The notes: generated by a model from the sequence alone, not told the origin. A stretch of DNA of 64,000 nucleotides from Desmodus rotundus (GCF_022682495.2 NW_026527258.1:186001-250000); one strand, 5' to 3'; positions 22,453-36,738 are shown, numbered from the stretch's first letter. Numbers and translations: made by a program.

Positions 22453-24493
22453 AAGATAATACATTGGTGAAGTTGTGTTTTCTCCTCAACATCACCCGGG
22501 AATAAACCTATTTCGTAGGAACCGGGTTTTTTTAGCCAAAGCCGTCTCAGCGTGGAACGTCTTCTGAATGTTCTCTTTTCAGTAGTAGATGGAATGGGAG
22601 ACTAAGGGTGTAGCCTAGGAAACGCACGGAGACTACTACGTCCCTTGGACTCCACCCGTTCGTGAAGCATTAAGGGACGAACAAGCTAAACGTACACCAT
22701 GGCCCTAGCAGGGCATTCATTCCACTCTGAGAATACAGCAGTGAAGACTTTGCGCTCCCCTGCGTCATTCAGTAATTATAGGAACTCGTGCGAAAAGTGT
22801 TTTCCACAAAAGCCATCCACACTATTTGATGTGTTATCAATGTTCTCATTTCAGTAGGGGATGAAAGCAGTGGTGTGCCACATAGTGCGTACACTTGTCA
22901 GCATCCCGTCGAAGTACCTTGCTGCAGTGTAGGATCTCTGGCTCGTGTCATAGCCCAAGAGCTACTGAAATGATTTCCCTTCAGCAAAGGAGGGAATGCC
23001 AGCATAGCACTTTGTGATCCTTGAAGGGGGATGAGCTTCCACAGTAGAGTTTTCTCCTAGGTACTTTTCGCATCCGAAAAGCGTAGTCCCAAGAAGAAGA
23101 GAAGGAACGGCCTAGTTCCTCACTTTGACCATACAGTGTTTTCGACGCAGAAACGCATGTGAAGCTAGCAGTCCCCTTACTCTATTCGAGTGAACGTCTC
23201 GGACACAGCCCATGAGTCAACGGTTTGAAAGCTGGCAAGGACTCGGGAATGAACATGTTCCTGAGAAGTGGCTTTAAGCATGAACGCAGCACTCGATCAA
23301 TGTGTTCATATCAGCTGAAGTGGAAATGAGTGCCTTGTACCCTATCACACAACCTCTTCAGAACTTATGATCAGCTATTTTGCTCTCTTATCATTTCCCT
23401 TGCTGTGCTTGAGTCCAACGATCTACAGAATCACTTTCTCGTCATCCACGGACTCAAAGAGAGTACAGGACTATGACTGCTACGAAGTGCACTATCTTCT
23501 ATGACACACTTTCCTCGACCGGCGGCCGTCATCTACCTATAGCCCTAGCCCTAAGCCTACATGTAACATTAGCCCAAACCATCATCCTAACCCTAACCCT
23601 ACTCTTATCCCTAACCCTACCCCTCACCCAAACCCGAACCCAATCCCCAAACCGAACCCTAACCCTATCCCTAACCGTAATAATAAAGCTAATCTTAACC
23701 ATATCCCGTATGCTAGCCCTAACCCTAACTCTATCTTGAAACAGAAGTCGTCTCATATATCGGAGCTGTGGGTGTTGTTCTAACCAAAATGCTCCTGACA
23801 TCATTTTCCATCAGGAGTGAATGAGCTGGGGCATAGCAGTATCTGAACGTTTCAGGACAGTGAGCTGCGAGTGTGGGGTTTTCGCCCCTCTATTTTTTCC
23901 TTGAAAAACTCACAGTCCGACGATTTCCTGCAAGTACTGACTAGTATGTCTTGTGGATAAAACTGTTACTCGAACGTACATATGCACATGAAGCTCACAG
24001 TCCATAGAGTCTATGCGGCTGAATTTCCTTCTCAGAGAACAGCAAGGATTTCATGGAAAGCTGCCACACGACCAGGGAATCAGGATGTTTCACACAAGTG
24101 CCTTATTGGAAAAATTCATGTCCAGCGGGAAACACTAGGTCAATGGACTCGTTTCTGTAGAGTGCGAAATGTATGGGGTGCCGATATAACCGACCGATTT
24201 GGCCAATCATTCCAATTTGTTTTCTGTATGATCACCTAGGCGGTAACTTTGCTAGGCAAAGAGTTCAGGGATCACGTTCCCCCAGACAAAGGAATGAACG
24301 GGAGCACAGGACTATGCCAACTATGAACTACAGTCAGCTTGGCTACCACTGTTTTCGCCAAATTATGCGTTCTGGGAGGAAAGCGTATCCGGACGTTGGA
24401 AGGCCGCTAGGCCATGCTACGTGACTTGGACTCCAAGGCTCTGAAGATCTAAGGCAATATGGATCTCAGAGCACCCTGCGGGGCTCCCAGTGG
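22453..24493 (+). repeat. Satellite monomer 12
   Basis: 2,041 bp. CENP-B-box-like site 22511-22527; hexamer tract 23537-23734, haplotype C-A-C with 1225G and 1243T. Nearly identical to copy 6, 12,247 bp upstream: shares 251C, 321T, 378T, 407G, 956C and 1773T. It differs by 758C and the private 1863T. Confidence 0.97.
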
Positions 24494-26533
24494 AAGATAA
24501 TACATTGGGAAAGTTGTGTTTTCTCCTCAACATCACCCGGGAATAAACCTATTTCGTAGGAACCGGGTTTTTTTATCCAAAGCCGTCTCAGCGTGGAACG
24601 TCTCTGAATGTTCTCTTTTCAGTAGTAGATGGAATGGGAGACTAAGGGTGTAGCCTAGGAAACGCACGGAGACTACTACGTCCCTTGGACTCCACCCGTT
24701 CGTGAAGCATTAAGGGACGAACAAGCTAAACGTACACCATGGGCCTAGCAGGGCATTCCTTCCACTCTGAGAATACAGCAGTGAAGACTTTGCGCTCCCC
24801 TGCGTCATTCAGCAATTATAGGAACTCGTGCGAAAAGTGTTTTCCACAAAAGCCATCCACACTATTTGACGTGTTATCAATGTTCTCATTTCAGTAGGGG
24901 ATGAAAGCAGTGGTGTGCCACATAGTGCGTACACTTGTCAGCATCCCGTCGAAGTACCTTGCTGCAGTGTAGGATCTCTGGCTCGTGTCATAGCCCAAGA
25001 GCTACTGAAATGATTTCCCCTCAGCAAAGGAGGGAATGCCAGCATAGCACTTTGTGATCCTTGAAGGGGGATGAGCTTCCACAGTAGAGTTTTCTCCTAG
25101 GTACTTTTCGCATCCGAAAAGCGTAGTCCCAAGAAGAAGAGAAGGAACGGCCTAGTTCCTCACTTTGACCATACAGTGTTTTTGACGCAGAAACGCATGT
25201 GAAGCTAGCAGTCCCCTTATTCTATTCGAGTGAACGTCTCGGACACAGCCCATGAGTCAACGGTTTGAAAGCTGGCAAGGACTCGGGAATGAACATGTTC
25301 CTGAGAAGTGGCTTTAAGCATGAACGCAGCACTCGATCAATGTGTTCATATCAGCTGAAGTGGAAATGAGTGCCTTGTACCCTATCACACAACCTCTTCA
25401 GAACTTATGATCAGCTATTTTGCTCTCTTATCATTTCCCTTGCTGTGTTTGAGTCCAACGATCTACAGAATCACTTTCTCGTCATCCACGGACTCAAAGA
25501 GAGTACAGGACTATGACTGCTACGAAGTGCACTATCTTCTATGACACACTTTCCTCGACCGGCGGCCGTCATCTACCTATAGCCCTAGCCCTAAGCCTAC
25601 ATGTAACATTAGCCCAAACCATCATCCTAACCCTAACCCTACTCTTATCCCTAACCCTACCCCTCACCCTAACCCGAACCCAATCCCCAAACCGAACCCT
25701 AACCCTATCCCTAACCCTAATAATAAAGCCAATCCTAACCATATCCCGTATGCTAGCCCTAACCCTAACTCTATCTTGAAACAGAAGTCGTCTCATATAT
25801 CGGAGCTGTGGGTGTTGTTCTAACCAAAATGCTCCTGACATCATTTTCCATCAGGAGTGAATGAGCTGGGGCATAGCAGTATCTGAACGTTTCAGGACAG
25901 TGAGCTGCGAGTGTGGGGTTTTCGCCCCTCTATTTTTTCCTTGAAAAACTCACAGTCCGACGATTTCCTGCAAGTACTGACTAGTATGTCTTGTGGATAA
26001 AACTGTTACTCGAACGTACATATGCACATGAAGCTCACAGTCCATAGAGTCTATGCGGCTGAATTTCCTTCTCAGAGAACAGCAAGGATTTCATGGAAAG
26101 CTGCCACACGACCAGGGAATCAGGATGTTTCACACAAGTGCCTTATTGGAAAAATTCATGTCCAGCGGGAAACACTAGGTCAATGGACTCGTTTCTGTAG
26201 AGTGCGAAATGTATGGGGTGCCGATATAACCGACCGATTTGGCCAATCATTCCAATTTGTTTTCCGTATGATCACCTAGGCGGTAACTTTGCTAGGCAAA
26301 GAGTTCAGGGATCACGTTCCCCCAGACAAAGGAATGAACGGGAGCACAGGACTACGCCAACTATGAACTACAGTCAGCTTGGCTACCACTGTTTTCGCCA
26401 AATTATGCGTTCTGGGAGGAAAGCGTATCCGGACGTTGGAAGGCCGCTAGGCCATGCTACGTGACTTGGACTCCAAGGCTCTGAAGATCTAAGGCAATAT
26501 GGATCTCAGAGCACCCTGCGGGGCTCCCAGTGG
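24494..26533 (+). repeat. Satellite monomer 13 (2,040 bp)
   Basis: One T missing at unit 110/111. CENP-B-box-like site 24552-24568; hexamer tract 25577-25774, haplotype C-T-C with 1238C as in copy 14. The 5' part matches copy 7 (16G, 17A, 83T, deletion, 528C, 728T, 758C), but the 3' part matches copy 14, so this copy is a mosaic. Also 47G, 407G, 691T. Private: 267C. Confidence 0.97.
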
Positions 26534-28574
26534 AAGATAATACATTGGTGAAGTTGTGTTTTCTCCTCAACATCACCCGCGAATAAACCTATTTCGTAGG
26601 AACCGGGTTTTTTTAGCCAAAGCCGTCTCAGCGTGGAACGTCTTCTGAATGTTCTCTTTTCAGTAGTAGATGGAATGGGAGACTAAGGGTGTAGCCTAGG
26701 AAACGCACGGAGACTACTACGTCCCTTGGACTCCACCCGTTCGTGAAGCATTAAGGGACGAACAAGCTAAACGTACACCATGGGCCTAGCAGGGCATTCA
26801 TTCCACTCTGAGAATACAGCAGTGAAGACTTTGCGCTCCCCTGCGTCATTCAGCAATTATAGGAACTCGTGCGAAAAGTGTTTTCCACAAAAGCCATCCA
26901 CACTATTTGACGTGTTATCAATGTTCTCATTTCAGTAGGCGATGAAAGCAGTGGTGTGCCACATAGTGCGTACACTTGTCAGCATCCCGTCGAAGTACCT
27001 TGCTGCAGTGTAGGATCTCTGGCTCGTGTCATAGCCCAAGAGCTACTGAAATGATTTTCCTTCAACAAAGGAGGGAATGCCAGCATAGCACATTGTGATC
27101 CTTGAAGGGGGATGAGCTTCCACAGTAGAGTTTTCTCCTAGGTACTTTTCGCATCCGAAAAGCGTAGTCCCAAGAAGAAGAGAAGGAACGGCCTAGTTCC
27201 TCACTTTGACCATACAGTGTTTTCGACGCAGAAACGCATGTGAAGCTAGCAGTCCCCTTATTCTATTCGAGTGAACGTCTCGGACACAGCCCATGAGTCA
27301 ACGGTTTGAAAGCTGGCAAGGACTCGGGAATGAACATGTTCCTGAGAAGTGGCTTTAAGCATGAACGCAGCACTCGATCAATGTGTTCATATCAGCTGAA
27401 GTGGAAATGAGTGCCTTGTACCCTATCACACAACCTCTTCAGAACTTATGATCAGCTATTTTGCTCTCTTATCATTTCCCTTGCTGTGTTTGAGTCCAAC
27501 GATCTACAGAATCACTTTCTCGTCATCCACGGACTCAAAGAGAGTACAGGACTATGACTGCTACGAAGTGCACTATCTTCTATGACACACTTTCCTCGAC
27601 CGGCGGCCGTCATCTACCTATAGCCCTAGCCCTAAGCCTACATGTAACATTAGCCCAAACCATCATCCTAACCCTAACCCTACTCTTATCCCTAACCCTA
27701 CCCCTCACCCTAACCCGAACCCAATCCCCAAACCGAACCCTAACCCTATCCCTAACCCTAATAATAAAGCCAATCCTAACCATATCCCGTATGCTAGCCC
27801 TAACCCTAACTCTATCTTGAAACAGAAGTCGTCTCATATATCGGAGCTGTGGGTGTTGTTCTAACCAAAATGCTCCTGACATCATTTTCCATCAGGAGTG
27901 AATGAGCTGGGGCATAGCAGTATCTGAACGTTTCAGGACAGTGAGCTGCGAGTGTGGGGTTTTCGCCCCTCTATTTTTTCCTTGAAAAACTCACAGTCCG
28001 ACGATTTCCTGCAAGTACTGACTAGTATGTCTTGTGGATAAAACTGTTACTCGAACGTACATATGCACATGAAGCTCACAGTCCATAGAGTCTATGCGGC
28101 TGAATTTCCTTCTCAGAGAACAGCAAGGATTTCATGGAAAGCTGCCACACGACCAGGGAATCAGGATGTTTCACACAAGTGCCTTATTGGAAAAATTCAT
28201 GTCCAGCGGGAAACACTAGGTCAATGGACTCGTTTCTGTAGAGTGCGAAATGTATGGGGTGCCGATATAACCGACCGATTTGGCCAATCATTCCAATTTG
28301 TTTTCCGTATGATCACCTAGGCGGTAACTTTGCTAGGCAAAGAGTTCAGGGATCACGTTCCCCCAGACAAAGGAATGAACGGGAGCACAGGACTACGCCA
28401 ACTATGAACTACAGTCAGCTTGGCTACCACTGTTTTCGCCAAATTATGCGTTCTGGGAGGAAAGCGTATCCGGACGTTGGAAGGCCGCTAGGCCATGCTA
28501 CGTGACTTGGACTCCAAGGCTCTGAAGATCTAAGGCAATATGGATCTCAGAGCACCCTGCGGGGCTCCCAGTGG
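26534..28574 (+). repeat. Satellite monomer 14
   Basis: 2,041 bp. CENP-B-box-like site 26592-26608; hexamer tract 27618-27815, haplotype C-T-C with 1238C. The 5' half matches copy 15 (47C, 407C, 525T, 532A, 559A, 728T, 758C); the hexamer tract and 3' part match copy 13. Confidence 0.97.
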
Positions 28575-30615
28575 AAGATAATACATTGGTGAAGTTGTGT
28601 TTTCTCCTCAACATCACCCGCGAATAAACCTATTTCGTAGGAACCGGGTTTTTTTAGCCAAAGCCGTCTCAGCGTGGAACGTCTTCTGAATGTTCTCTTT
28701 TCAGTAGTAGATGGAATGGGAGACTAAGGGTGTAGCCTAGGAAACGCACGGAGACTACTACGTCCCTTGGACTCCACCCGTTCGTGAAGCATTAAGGGAC
28801 GAACAAGCTAAACGTACACCATGGGCCTAGCAGGGCATTCATTCCACTCTGAGAATACAGCAGTGAAGACTTTGCGCTCCCCTGCGTCATTCAGCAATTA
28901 TAGGAACTCGTGCGAAAAGTGTTTTCCACAAAAGCCATCCACACTATTTGACGTGTTATCAATGTTCTCATTTCAGTAGGCGATGAAAGCAGTGGTGTGC
29001 CACATAGTGCGTACACTTGTCAGCATCCCGTCGAAGTACCTTGCTGCAGTGTAGGATCTCTGGCTCGTGTCATAGCCCAAGAGCTACTGAAATGATTTTC
29101 CTTCAACAAAGGAGGGAATGCCAGCATAGCACATTGTGATCCTTGAAGGGGGATGAGCTTCCACAGTAGAGTTTTCTCCTAGGTACTTTTCGCATCCGAA
29201 AAGCGTAGTCCCAAGAAGAAGAGAAGGAACGGCCTAGTTCCTCACTTTGACCATACAGTGTTTTCGACGCAGAAACGCATGTGAAGCTAGCAGTCCCCTT
29301 ATTCTATTCGAGTGAACGTCTCGGACACAGCCCATGAGTCAACGGTTTGAAAGCTGGCAAGGACTCGGGAATGAACATGTTCCTGAGAAGTGGCTTTAAG
29401 CATGAACGCAGCACTCGATCAATGTGTTCATATCAGCTGAAGTGGAAATGAGTGCCTTGTACCCTATCACACAACCTCTTCAGAACTTATGATCAGCTAT
29501 TTTGCTCTCTTATCATTTCCCTTGCTGTGTTTGAGTCCAACGATCTACAGAATCACTTTCTCGTCATCCACGGACTCAAAGAGAGTACAGGACTATGACT
29601 GCTACGAAGTGCACTATCTTCTATGACACACTTTCCTCGACCGGCGGCCGTCATCTACCTATAGCCCTAGCCCTAAGCCTACATGTAACATTAGCCCAAA
29701 CCATCATCCTAACCCTAACCCTACTCTTATCCCTAACCCTACCCCTCACCCTAACCCGAACCCAATCCCCAAACCGAACCCTAACCCTATCCCTAACCCT
29801 AATAATAAAGCTAATCCTAACCATATCCCGTATGCTAGCCCTAACCCTAACTCTATCTTGAAACAGAAGTCGTCTCATATATCGGAGCTGTGGGTGTTGT
29901 TCTAACCAAAATGCTCCTGACATCATTTTCCATCAGGAGTGAATGAGCTGGGGCATAGCAGTATCTGAACGTTTCAGGACAGTGAGCTGCGAGTGTGGGG
30001 TTTTCGCCCCTCTATTTTTTCCTTGAAAAACTCACAGTCCGACGATTTCCTGCAAGTACTGACTAGTATGTCTTGTGGATAAAACTGTTACTCGAACGTA
30101 CATATGCACATGAAGCTCACAGTCCATAGAGTCTATGCGGCTGAATTTCCTTCTCAGAGAACAGCAAGGATTTCATGGAAAGCTGCCACACGACCAGGGA
30201 ATCAGGATGTTTCACACAAGTGCCTTATTGGAAAAATTCATGTCCAGCGGGAAACACTAGGTCAATGGACTCGTTTCTGTAGAGTGCGAAATGTATGGGG
30301 TGCCGATATAACCGACCGATTTGGCCAATCATTCCAATTTGTTTTCTGTATGATCACCTAGGCGGTAACTTTGCTAGGCAAAGAGTTCAGGGATCACGTT
30401 CCCCCAGACAAAGGAATGAACGGGAGCACAGGACTACGCCAACTATGAACTACAGTCAGCTTGGCTACCACTGTTTTCGCCAAATTATGCGTTCTGGGAG
30501 GAAAGCGTATCCGGACGTTGGAAGGCCGCTAGGCCATGCTACGTGACTTGGACTCCAAGGCTCTGAAGATCTAAGGCAATATGGATCTCAGAGCACCCTG
30601 CGGGGCTCCCAGTGG
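28575..30615 (+). repeat. Satellite monomer 15
   Basis: 2,041 bp. CENP-B-box-like site 28633-28649; hexamer tract 29659-29856, haplotype C-T-C. Bases: 47C, 407C, 525T, 532A, 559A, 728T, 758C, 1773T. Copy 17 shares 525T, 532A, 728T and 758C but not 559A. Confidence 0.97.
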
Positions 30616-32656
30616 AAGATAATACATTGGTGAAGTTGTGTTTTCTCCTCAACATCACCCGCGAATAAACCTATTTCGTAGGAACCGGGTTTTTTTAGCC
30701 AAAGCCGTCTCAGCGTGGAACGTCTTCTGAATGTTCTCTTTTCAGTAGTAGATGGAATGGGAGACTAAGGGTGTAGCCTAGGAAACGCACGGAGACTACT
30801 ACGTCCCTTGGACTCCACCCGTTCGTGAAGCATTAAGGGACGAACAAGCTAAACGTACACCATGGGCCTAGCAGGGCATTCATTCCACTCTGAGAATACA
30901 GCAGTGAAGACTTTGCGCTCCCCTGCGTCATTCAGCAATTATAGGAACTCGTGCGAAAAGTGTTTTCCACAAAAGCCATCCACACTATTTGACGTGTTAT
31001 CAATGTTCTCATTTCAGTAGGGGATGAAAGCAGTGGTGTGCCACATAGTGCGTACACTTGTCAGCATCCCGTCGAAGTACCTTGCTGCAGTGTAGGATCT
31101 CTGGCTCGTGTCATAGCCCAAGAGCTACTGAAATGATTTCCCTTCAGCAAAGGAGGGAATGCCAGCATAGCACTTTTTGATCCTTGAAGGCGGATGAGCT
31201 TCCACAGTAGAGTTTTCTCCTAGGTACTTTTCGCATCCGAAAAGCGTAGTCCCAAGAAGAAGAGAAGGAACGGCCTAGTTCCTCACTTTGACCATACAGT
31301 GTTTTCGACGCAGAAACGCATGTGAAGCTAGCAGTCCCCTTACTCTATTCGAGTGAATGTCTCGGACACAGCACATGAGTCAACGGTTTGAAAGCTGGCA
31401 AGGACTCGGGAATGAACATGTTCCTGAGAAGTGGCTTTAAGCATGAACGCAGCACTCGATCAATGTGTTCATATCAGCTGAAGTGGAAATGAGTGCCTTG
31501 TACCCTATCACACAACCTCTTCAGAACTTATGATCAGCTATTTTGCTCTCTTATCATTTCCCTTGCTGTGTTTGAGTCCAACGATCTACAGAATCACTTT
31601 CTCGTCATCCACGGACTCAAAGAGAGTACAGGACTATGACTGCTACGAAGTGCACTATCTTCTATGACACACTTTCCTCGACCGGCGGCCGTCATCTACC
31701 TATAGCCCTAGCCCTAAGCCTACATGTAACATTAGCCCAAACCATCATCCTAACCCTAACCCTACTCTTATCCCTAACCCTACACCTCACCCAAACCCGA
31801 ACCCAATCCACAAACCGAACCCTAACCCTATCCCTAACCCTAATAATAAAGCTAATCCTAACCATATCCCGTATGCTAGCCCTAACCCTAACTCTATCTT
31901 GAAACAGAAGTCGTCTCATATATCGGAGCTGTGGGTGTTGTTCTAACCAAAATGCTCCTGACATCATTTTCCATCAGGAGTGAATGAGCTGGGGCATAGC
32001 AGTATCTGAACGTTTCAGGACAGTGAGCTGCGAGTGTGGGGTTTTCGCCCCTCTATTTTTTCCTTGAAAAACTCACAGTCCGACGATTTCCTGCAAGTAC
32101 TGACTAGTATGTCTTGTGGATAAAACTGTTACTCGAACGTACATATGCACATGAAGCTCACAGTCCATAGAGTCTATGCGGCTGAATTTCCTTCTCAGAG
32201 AACAGCAAGGATTTCATGGAAAGCTGCCACACGACCAGGGAATCAGGATGTTTCACACAAGTGCCTTATTGGAAAAATTCATGTCCAGCGGGAAACACTA
32301 GGTCAATGGACTCGTTTCTGTAGAGTGCGAAATGTATGGGGTGCCGATATAACCGACCGATTTGGCCAATCATTCCAATTTGTTTTCCGTATGATCACCT
32401 AGGCGGTAACTTTGCTAGGCAAAGAGTTCAGGGATCACGTTCCCCCAGACAAAGGAATGAACGGGAGCACAGGACTACGCCAACTATGAACTACAGTCAG
32501 CTTGGCTACCACTGTTTTCGCCAAATTATGCGTTCTGGGAGGAAAGCGTATCCGGACGTTGGAAGGCCGCTAGGCCATGCTACGTGACTTGGACTCCAAG
32601 GCTCTGAAGATCTAAGGCAATATGGATCTCAGAGCACCCTGCGGGGCTCCCAGTGG
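30616..32656 (+). repeat. Satellite monomer 16
   Basis: 2,041 bp. CENP-B-box-like site 30674-30690; hexamer tract 31700-31897, haplotype A-A-A. Bases: 47C, 407G, 562T, 576C, 743T. The linked set 562T, 576C and 743T recurs in copies 18, 23 and 26. Confidence 0.97.
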
Positions 32657-34697
32657 AAGATAATACATTGGTGAAGTTGTGTTTTCTCCTCAACATCACC
32701 CGCGAATAAACCTATTTCGTAGGAACCGGGTTTTTTTAGCCAAAGCCGTCTCAGCGTGGAACGTCTTCTGAATGTTCTCTTTTCAGTAGTAGATGGAATG
32801 GGAGACTAAGGGTGTAGCCTAGGAAACGCACGGAGACTACTACGTCCCTTGGACTCCACCCGTTCGTGAAGCATTAAGGGACGAACAAGCTAAACGTACA
32901 CCATGGGCCTAGCAGGGCATTCATTCCACTCTGAGAATACAGCAGTGAAGACTTTGCGCTCCCCTGCGTCATTCAGCAATTATAGGAACTCGTGCGAAAA
33001 GTGTTTTCCACAAAAGCCATCCACACTATTTGACGTGTTATCAATGTTCTCATTTCAGTAGGCGATGAAAGCAGTGGTGTGCCACATAGTGCGTACACTT
33101 GTCAGCATCCCGTCGAAGTACCTTGCTGCAGTGTAGGATCTCTGGCTCGTGTCATAGCCCAAGAGCTACTGAAATGATTTTCCTTCAACAAAGGAGGGAA
33201 TGCCAGCATAGCACTTTGTGATCCTTGAAGGGGGATGAGCTTCCACAGTAGAGTTTTCTCCTAGGTACTTTTCGCATCCGAAAAGCGTAGTCCCAAGAAG
33301 AAGAGAAGGAACGGCCTAGTTCCTCACTTTGACCATACAGTGTTTTCGACGCAGAAACGCATGTGAAGCTAGCAGTCCCCTTATTCTATTCGAGTGAACG
33401 TCTCGGACACAGCCCATGAGTCAACGGTTTGAAAGCTGGCAAGGACTCGGGAATGAACATGTTCCTGAGAAGTGGCTTTAAGCATGAACGCAGCACTCGA
33501 TCAATGTGTTCATATCAGCTGAAGTGGAAATGAGTGCCTTGTACCCTATCACACAACCTCTTCAGAACTTATGATCAGCTATTTTGCTCTCTTATCATTT
33601 CCCTTGCTGTGTTTGAGTCCAACGATCTACAGAATCACTTTCTCGTCATCCACGGACTCAAAGAGAGTACAGGACTATGACTGCTACGAAGTGCACTATC
33701 TTCTATGACACACTTTCCTCGACCGGCGGCCGTCATCTACCTATAGCCCTAGCCCTAAGCCTACATGTAACATTAGCCCAAACCATCATCCTAACCCTAA
33801 CCCTACTCTTATCCCTAACCCTACCCCTCACCCTAACCCGAACCCAATCCCCAAACCGAACCCTAACCCTATCCCTAACCCTAATAATAAAGCTAATCCT
33901 AACCATATCCCGTATGCTAGCCCTAACCCTAACTCTATCTTGAAACAGAAGTCGTCTCATATATCGGAGCTGTGGGTGTTGTTCTAACCAAAATGCTCCT
34001 GAAATCATTTTCCATCAGGAGTGAATGAGCTGGGGCATAGCAGTATCTGAACGTTTCAGGACAGTGAGCTGCGAGTGTGGGGTTTTCGCCCCTCTATTTT
34101 TTCCTTGAAAAACTCACAGTCCGACGATTTCCTGCAAGTACTGACTAGTATGTCTTGTGGATAAAACTGTTACTCGAACGTACATATGCACATGAAGCTC
34201 ACAGTCCATAGAGTCTATGCGGCTGAATTTCCTTCTCAGAGAACAGCAAGGATTTCATGGAAAGCTGCCACACGACCAGGGAATCAGGATGTTTCACACA
34301 AGTGCCTTATTGGAAAAATTCATGTCCAGCGGGAAACACTAGGTCAATGGACTCGTTTCTGTAGAGTGCGAAATGTATGGGGTGCCGATATAACCGACCG
34401 ATTTGGCCAATCATTCCAATTTGTTTTCCGTATGATCACCTAGGCGGTAACTTTGCTAGGCAAAGAGTTCAGGGATCACGTTCCCCCAGACAAAGGAATG
34501 AACGGGAGCACAGGACTACGCCAACTATGAACTACAGTCAGCTTGGCTACCACTGTTTTCGCCAAATTATGCGTTCTGGGAGGAAAGCGTATCCGGACGT
34601 TGGAAGGCCGCTAGGCCATGCTACGTGACTTGGACTCCAAGGCTCTGAAGATCTAAGGCAATATGGATCTCAGAGCACCCTGCGGGGCTCCCAGTGG
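32657..34697 (+). repeat. Satellite monomer 17
   Basis: 2,041 bp. CENP-B-box-like site 32715-32731; hexamer tract 33741-33938, haplotype C-T-C. Bases: 47C, 407C, 525T, 532A, 728T, 758C, 1347A. Closest in its 5' half to copy 15, two units upstream. Confidence 0.97.
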
Positions 34698-36738
34698 AAG
34701 ATAATACATTGGTGAAGTTGTGTTTTCTCCTCAACATCACCCGCGAATAAACCTATTTCGTAGGAACCGGGTTTTTTTAGCCAAAGCCGTCTCAGCGTGG
34801 AACGTCTTCTGAATGTTCTCTTTTCAGTAGTAGATGGAATGGGAGACTAAGGGTGTAGCCTAGGAAACGCACGGAGACTACTACGTCCCTTGGACTCCAC
34901 CCGTTCGTGAAGTATTAAGGGACGAACAAGCTAAACGTACACCATGGGCCTAGCAGGGCATTCATTCCACTCTGAGAATACAGCAGTGAAGACTTTGCGC
35001 TCCCCTGCGTCATTCAGCAATTATAGGAACTCGTGCGAAAAGTGTTTTCCACAAAAGCCATCCACACTATTTGACGTGTTATCAATGTTCTCATTTCAGT
35101 AGGGGATGAAAGCAGTGGTGTGCCACATAGTGCGTACACTTGTCAGCATCCCGTCGAAGTACCTTGCTGCAGTGTAGGATCTCTGGCTCGTGTCATAGCC
35201 CAAGAGCTACTGAAATGATTTCCCTTCAGCAAAGGAGGGAATGCCAGCATAGCACTTTTTGATCCTTGAAGGCGGATGAGCTTCCACAGTAGAGTTTTCT
35301 CCTAGGTACTTTTCGCATCCGAAAAGCGTAGTCCCAAGAAGAAGAGAAGGAACGGCCTAGTTCCTCACTTTGACCATACAGTGTTTTCGACGCAGAAACG
35401 CATGTGAAGCTAGCAGTCCCCTTACTCTATTCGAGTGAATGTCTCGGACACAGCACATGAGTCAACGGTTTGAAAGCTGGCAAGGACTCGGGAATGAACA
35501 TGTTCCTGAGAAGTGGCTTTAAGCATGAACGCAGCACTCGATCAATGTGTTCATATCAGCTGAAGTGGAAATGAGTGCCTTGTACCCTATCACACAACCT
35601 CTTCAGAACTTATGATCAGCTATTTTGCTCTCTTATCATTTCCCTTGCTGTGTTTGAGTCCAACGATCTACAGAATCACTTTCTCGTCATCCACGGACTC
35701 AAAGAGAGTACAGGACTATGACTGCTACGAAGTGCACTATCTTCTATGACACACTTTCCTCGACCGGCGGCCGTCATCTACCTATAGCCCTAGCCCTAAG
35801 CCTACATGTAACATTAGCCCAAACCATCATCCTAACCCTAACCCTACTCTTATCCCTAACCCTACACCTCACCCAAACCCGAACCCAATCCACAAACCGA
35901 ACCCTAACCCTATCCCTAACCCTAATAATAAAGCTAATCCTAACCATATCCCGTATGCTAGCCCTAACCCTAACTCTATCTTGAAACAGAAGTCGTCTCA
36001 TATATCGGAGCTGTGGGTGTTGTTCTAACCAAAATGCTCCTGACATCATTTTCCATCAGGAGTGAATGAGCTGGGGCATAGCAGTATCTGAACGTTTCAG
36101 GACAGTGAGCTGCGAGTGTGGGGTTTTCGCCCCTCTATTTTTTCCTTGAAAAACTCACAGTCCGACGATTTCCTGCAAGTACTGACTAGTATGTCTTGTG
36201 GATAAAACTGTTACTCGAACGTACATATGCACATGAAGCTCACAGTCCATAGAGTCTATGCGGCTGAATTTCCTTCTCAGAGAACAGCAAGGATTTCATG
36301 GAAAGCTGCCACACGACCAGGGAATCAGGATGTTTCACACAAGTGCCTTATTGGAAAAATTCATGTCCAGCGGGAAACACTAGGTCAATGGACTCGTTTC
36401 TGTAGCGTGCGAAATGTATGGGGTGCCGATATAACCGACCGATTTGGCCAATCATTCCAATTTGTTTTCCGTATGATCACCTAGGCGGTAACTTTGCTAG
36501 GCAAAGAGTTCAGGGATCATGTTCCCCCAGACAAAGGAATGAACGGGAGCACAGGACTACGCCAACTATGAACTACAGTCAGCTTGGCTACCACTGTTTT
36601 CGCCAAATTATGCGTTCTGGGAGGAAAGCGTATCCGGACGTTGGAAGGCCGCTAGGCCATGCTACGTGACTTGGACTCCAAGGCTCTGAAGATCTAAGGC
36701 AATATGGATCTCAGAGCACCCTGCGGGGCTCCCAGTGG
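34698..36738 (+). repeat. Satellite monomer 18
   Basis: 2,041 bp. CENP-B-box-like site 34756-34772; hexamer tract 35782-35979, haplotype A-A-A. Bases: 47C, 407G, 562T, 576C, 743T (as copy 16) and 1823T (as copies 20 and 23). Private: 216T and 1709C. Confidence 0.97.

Larger units (their letters stand above)
28575..36738 (+). repeat. Dimer-like alternation, monomers 15-16 and 17-18
   Basis: Copies 15 and 17 share 525T, 532A, 728T, 758C and C-T-C; copies 16 and 18 share 407G, 562T, 576C, 743T and A-A-A. The two blocks are each 4,082 bp. They differ at 559, 1347 and 1773 (15 versus 17) and at 216, 1709 and 1823 (16 versus 18). Confidence 0.75.
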
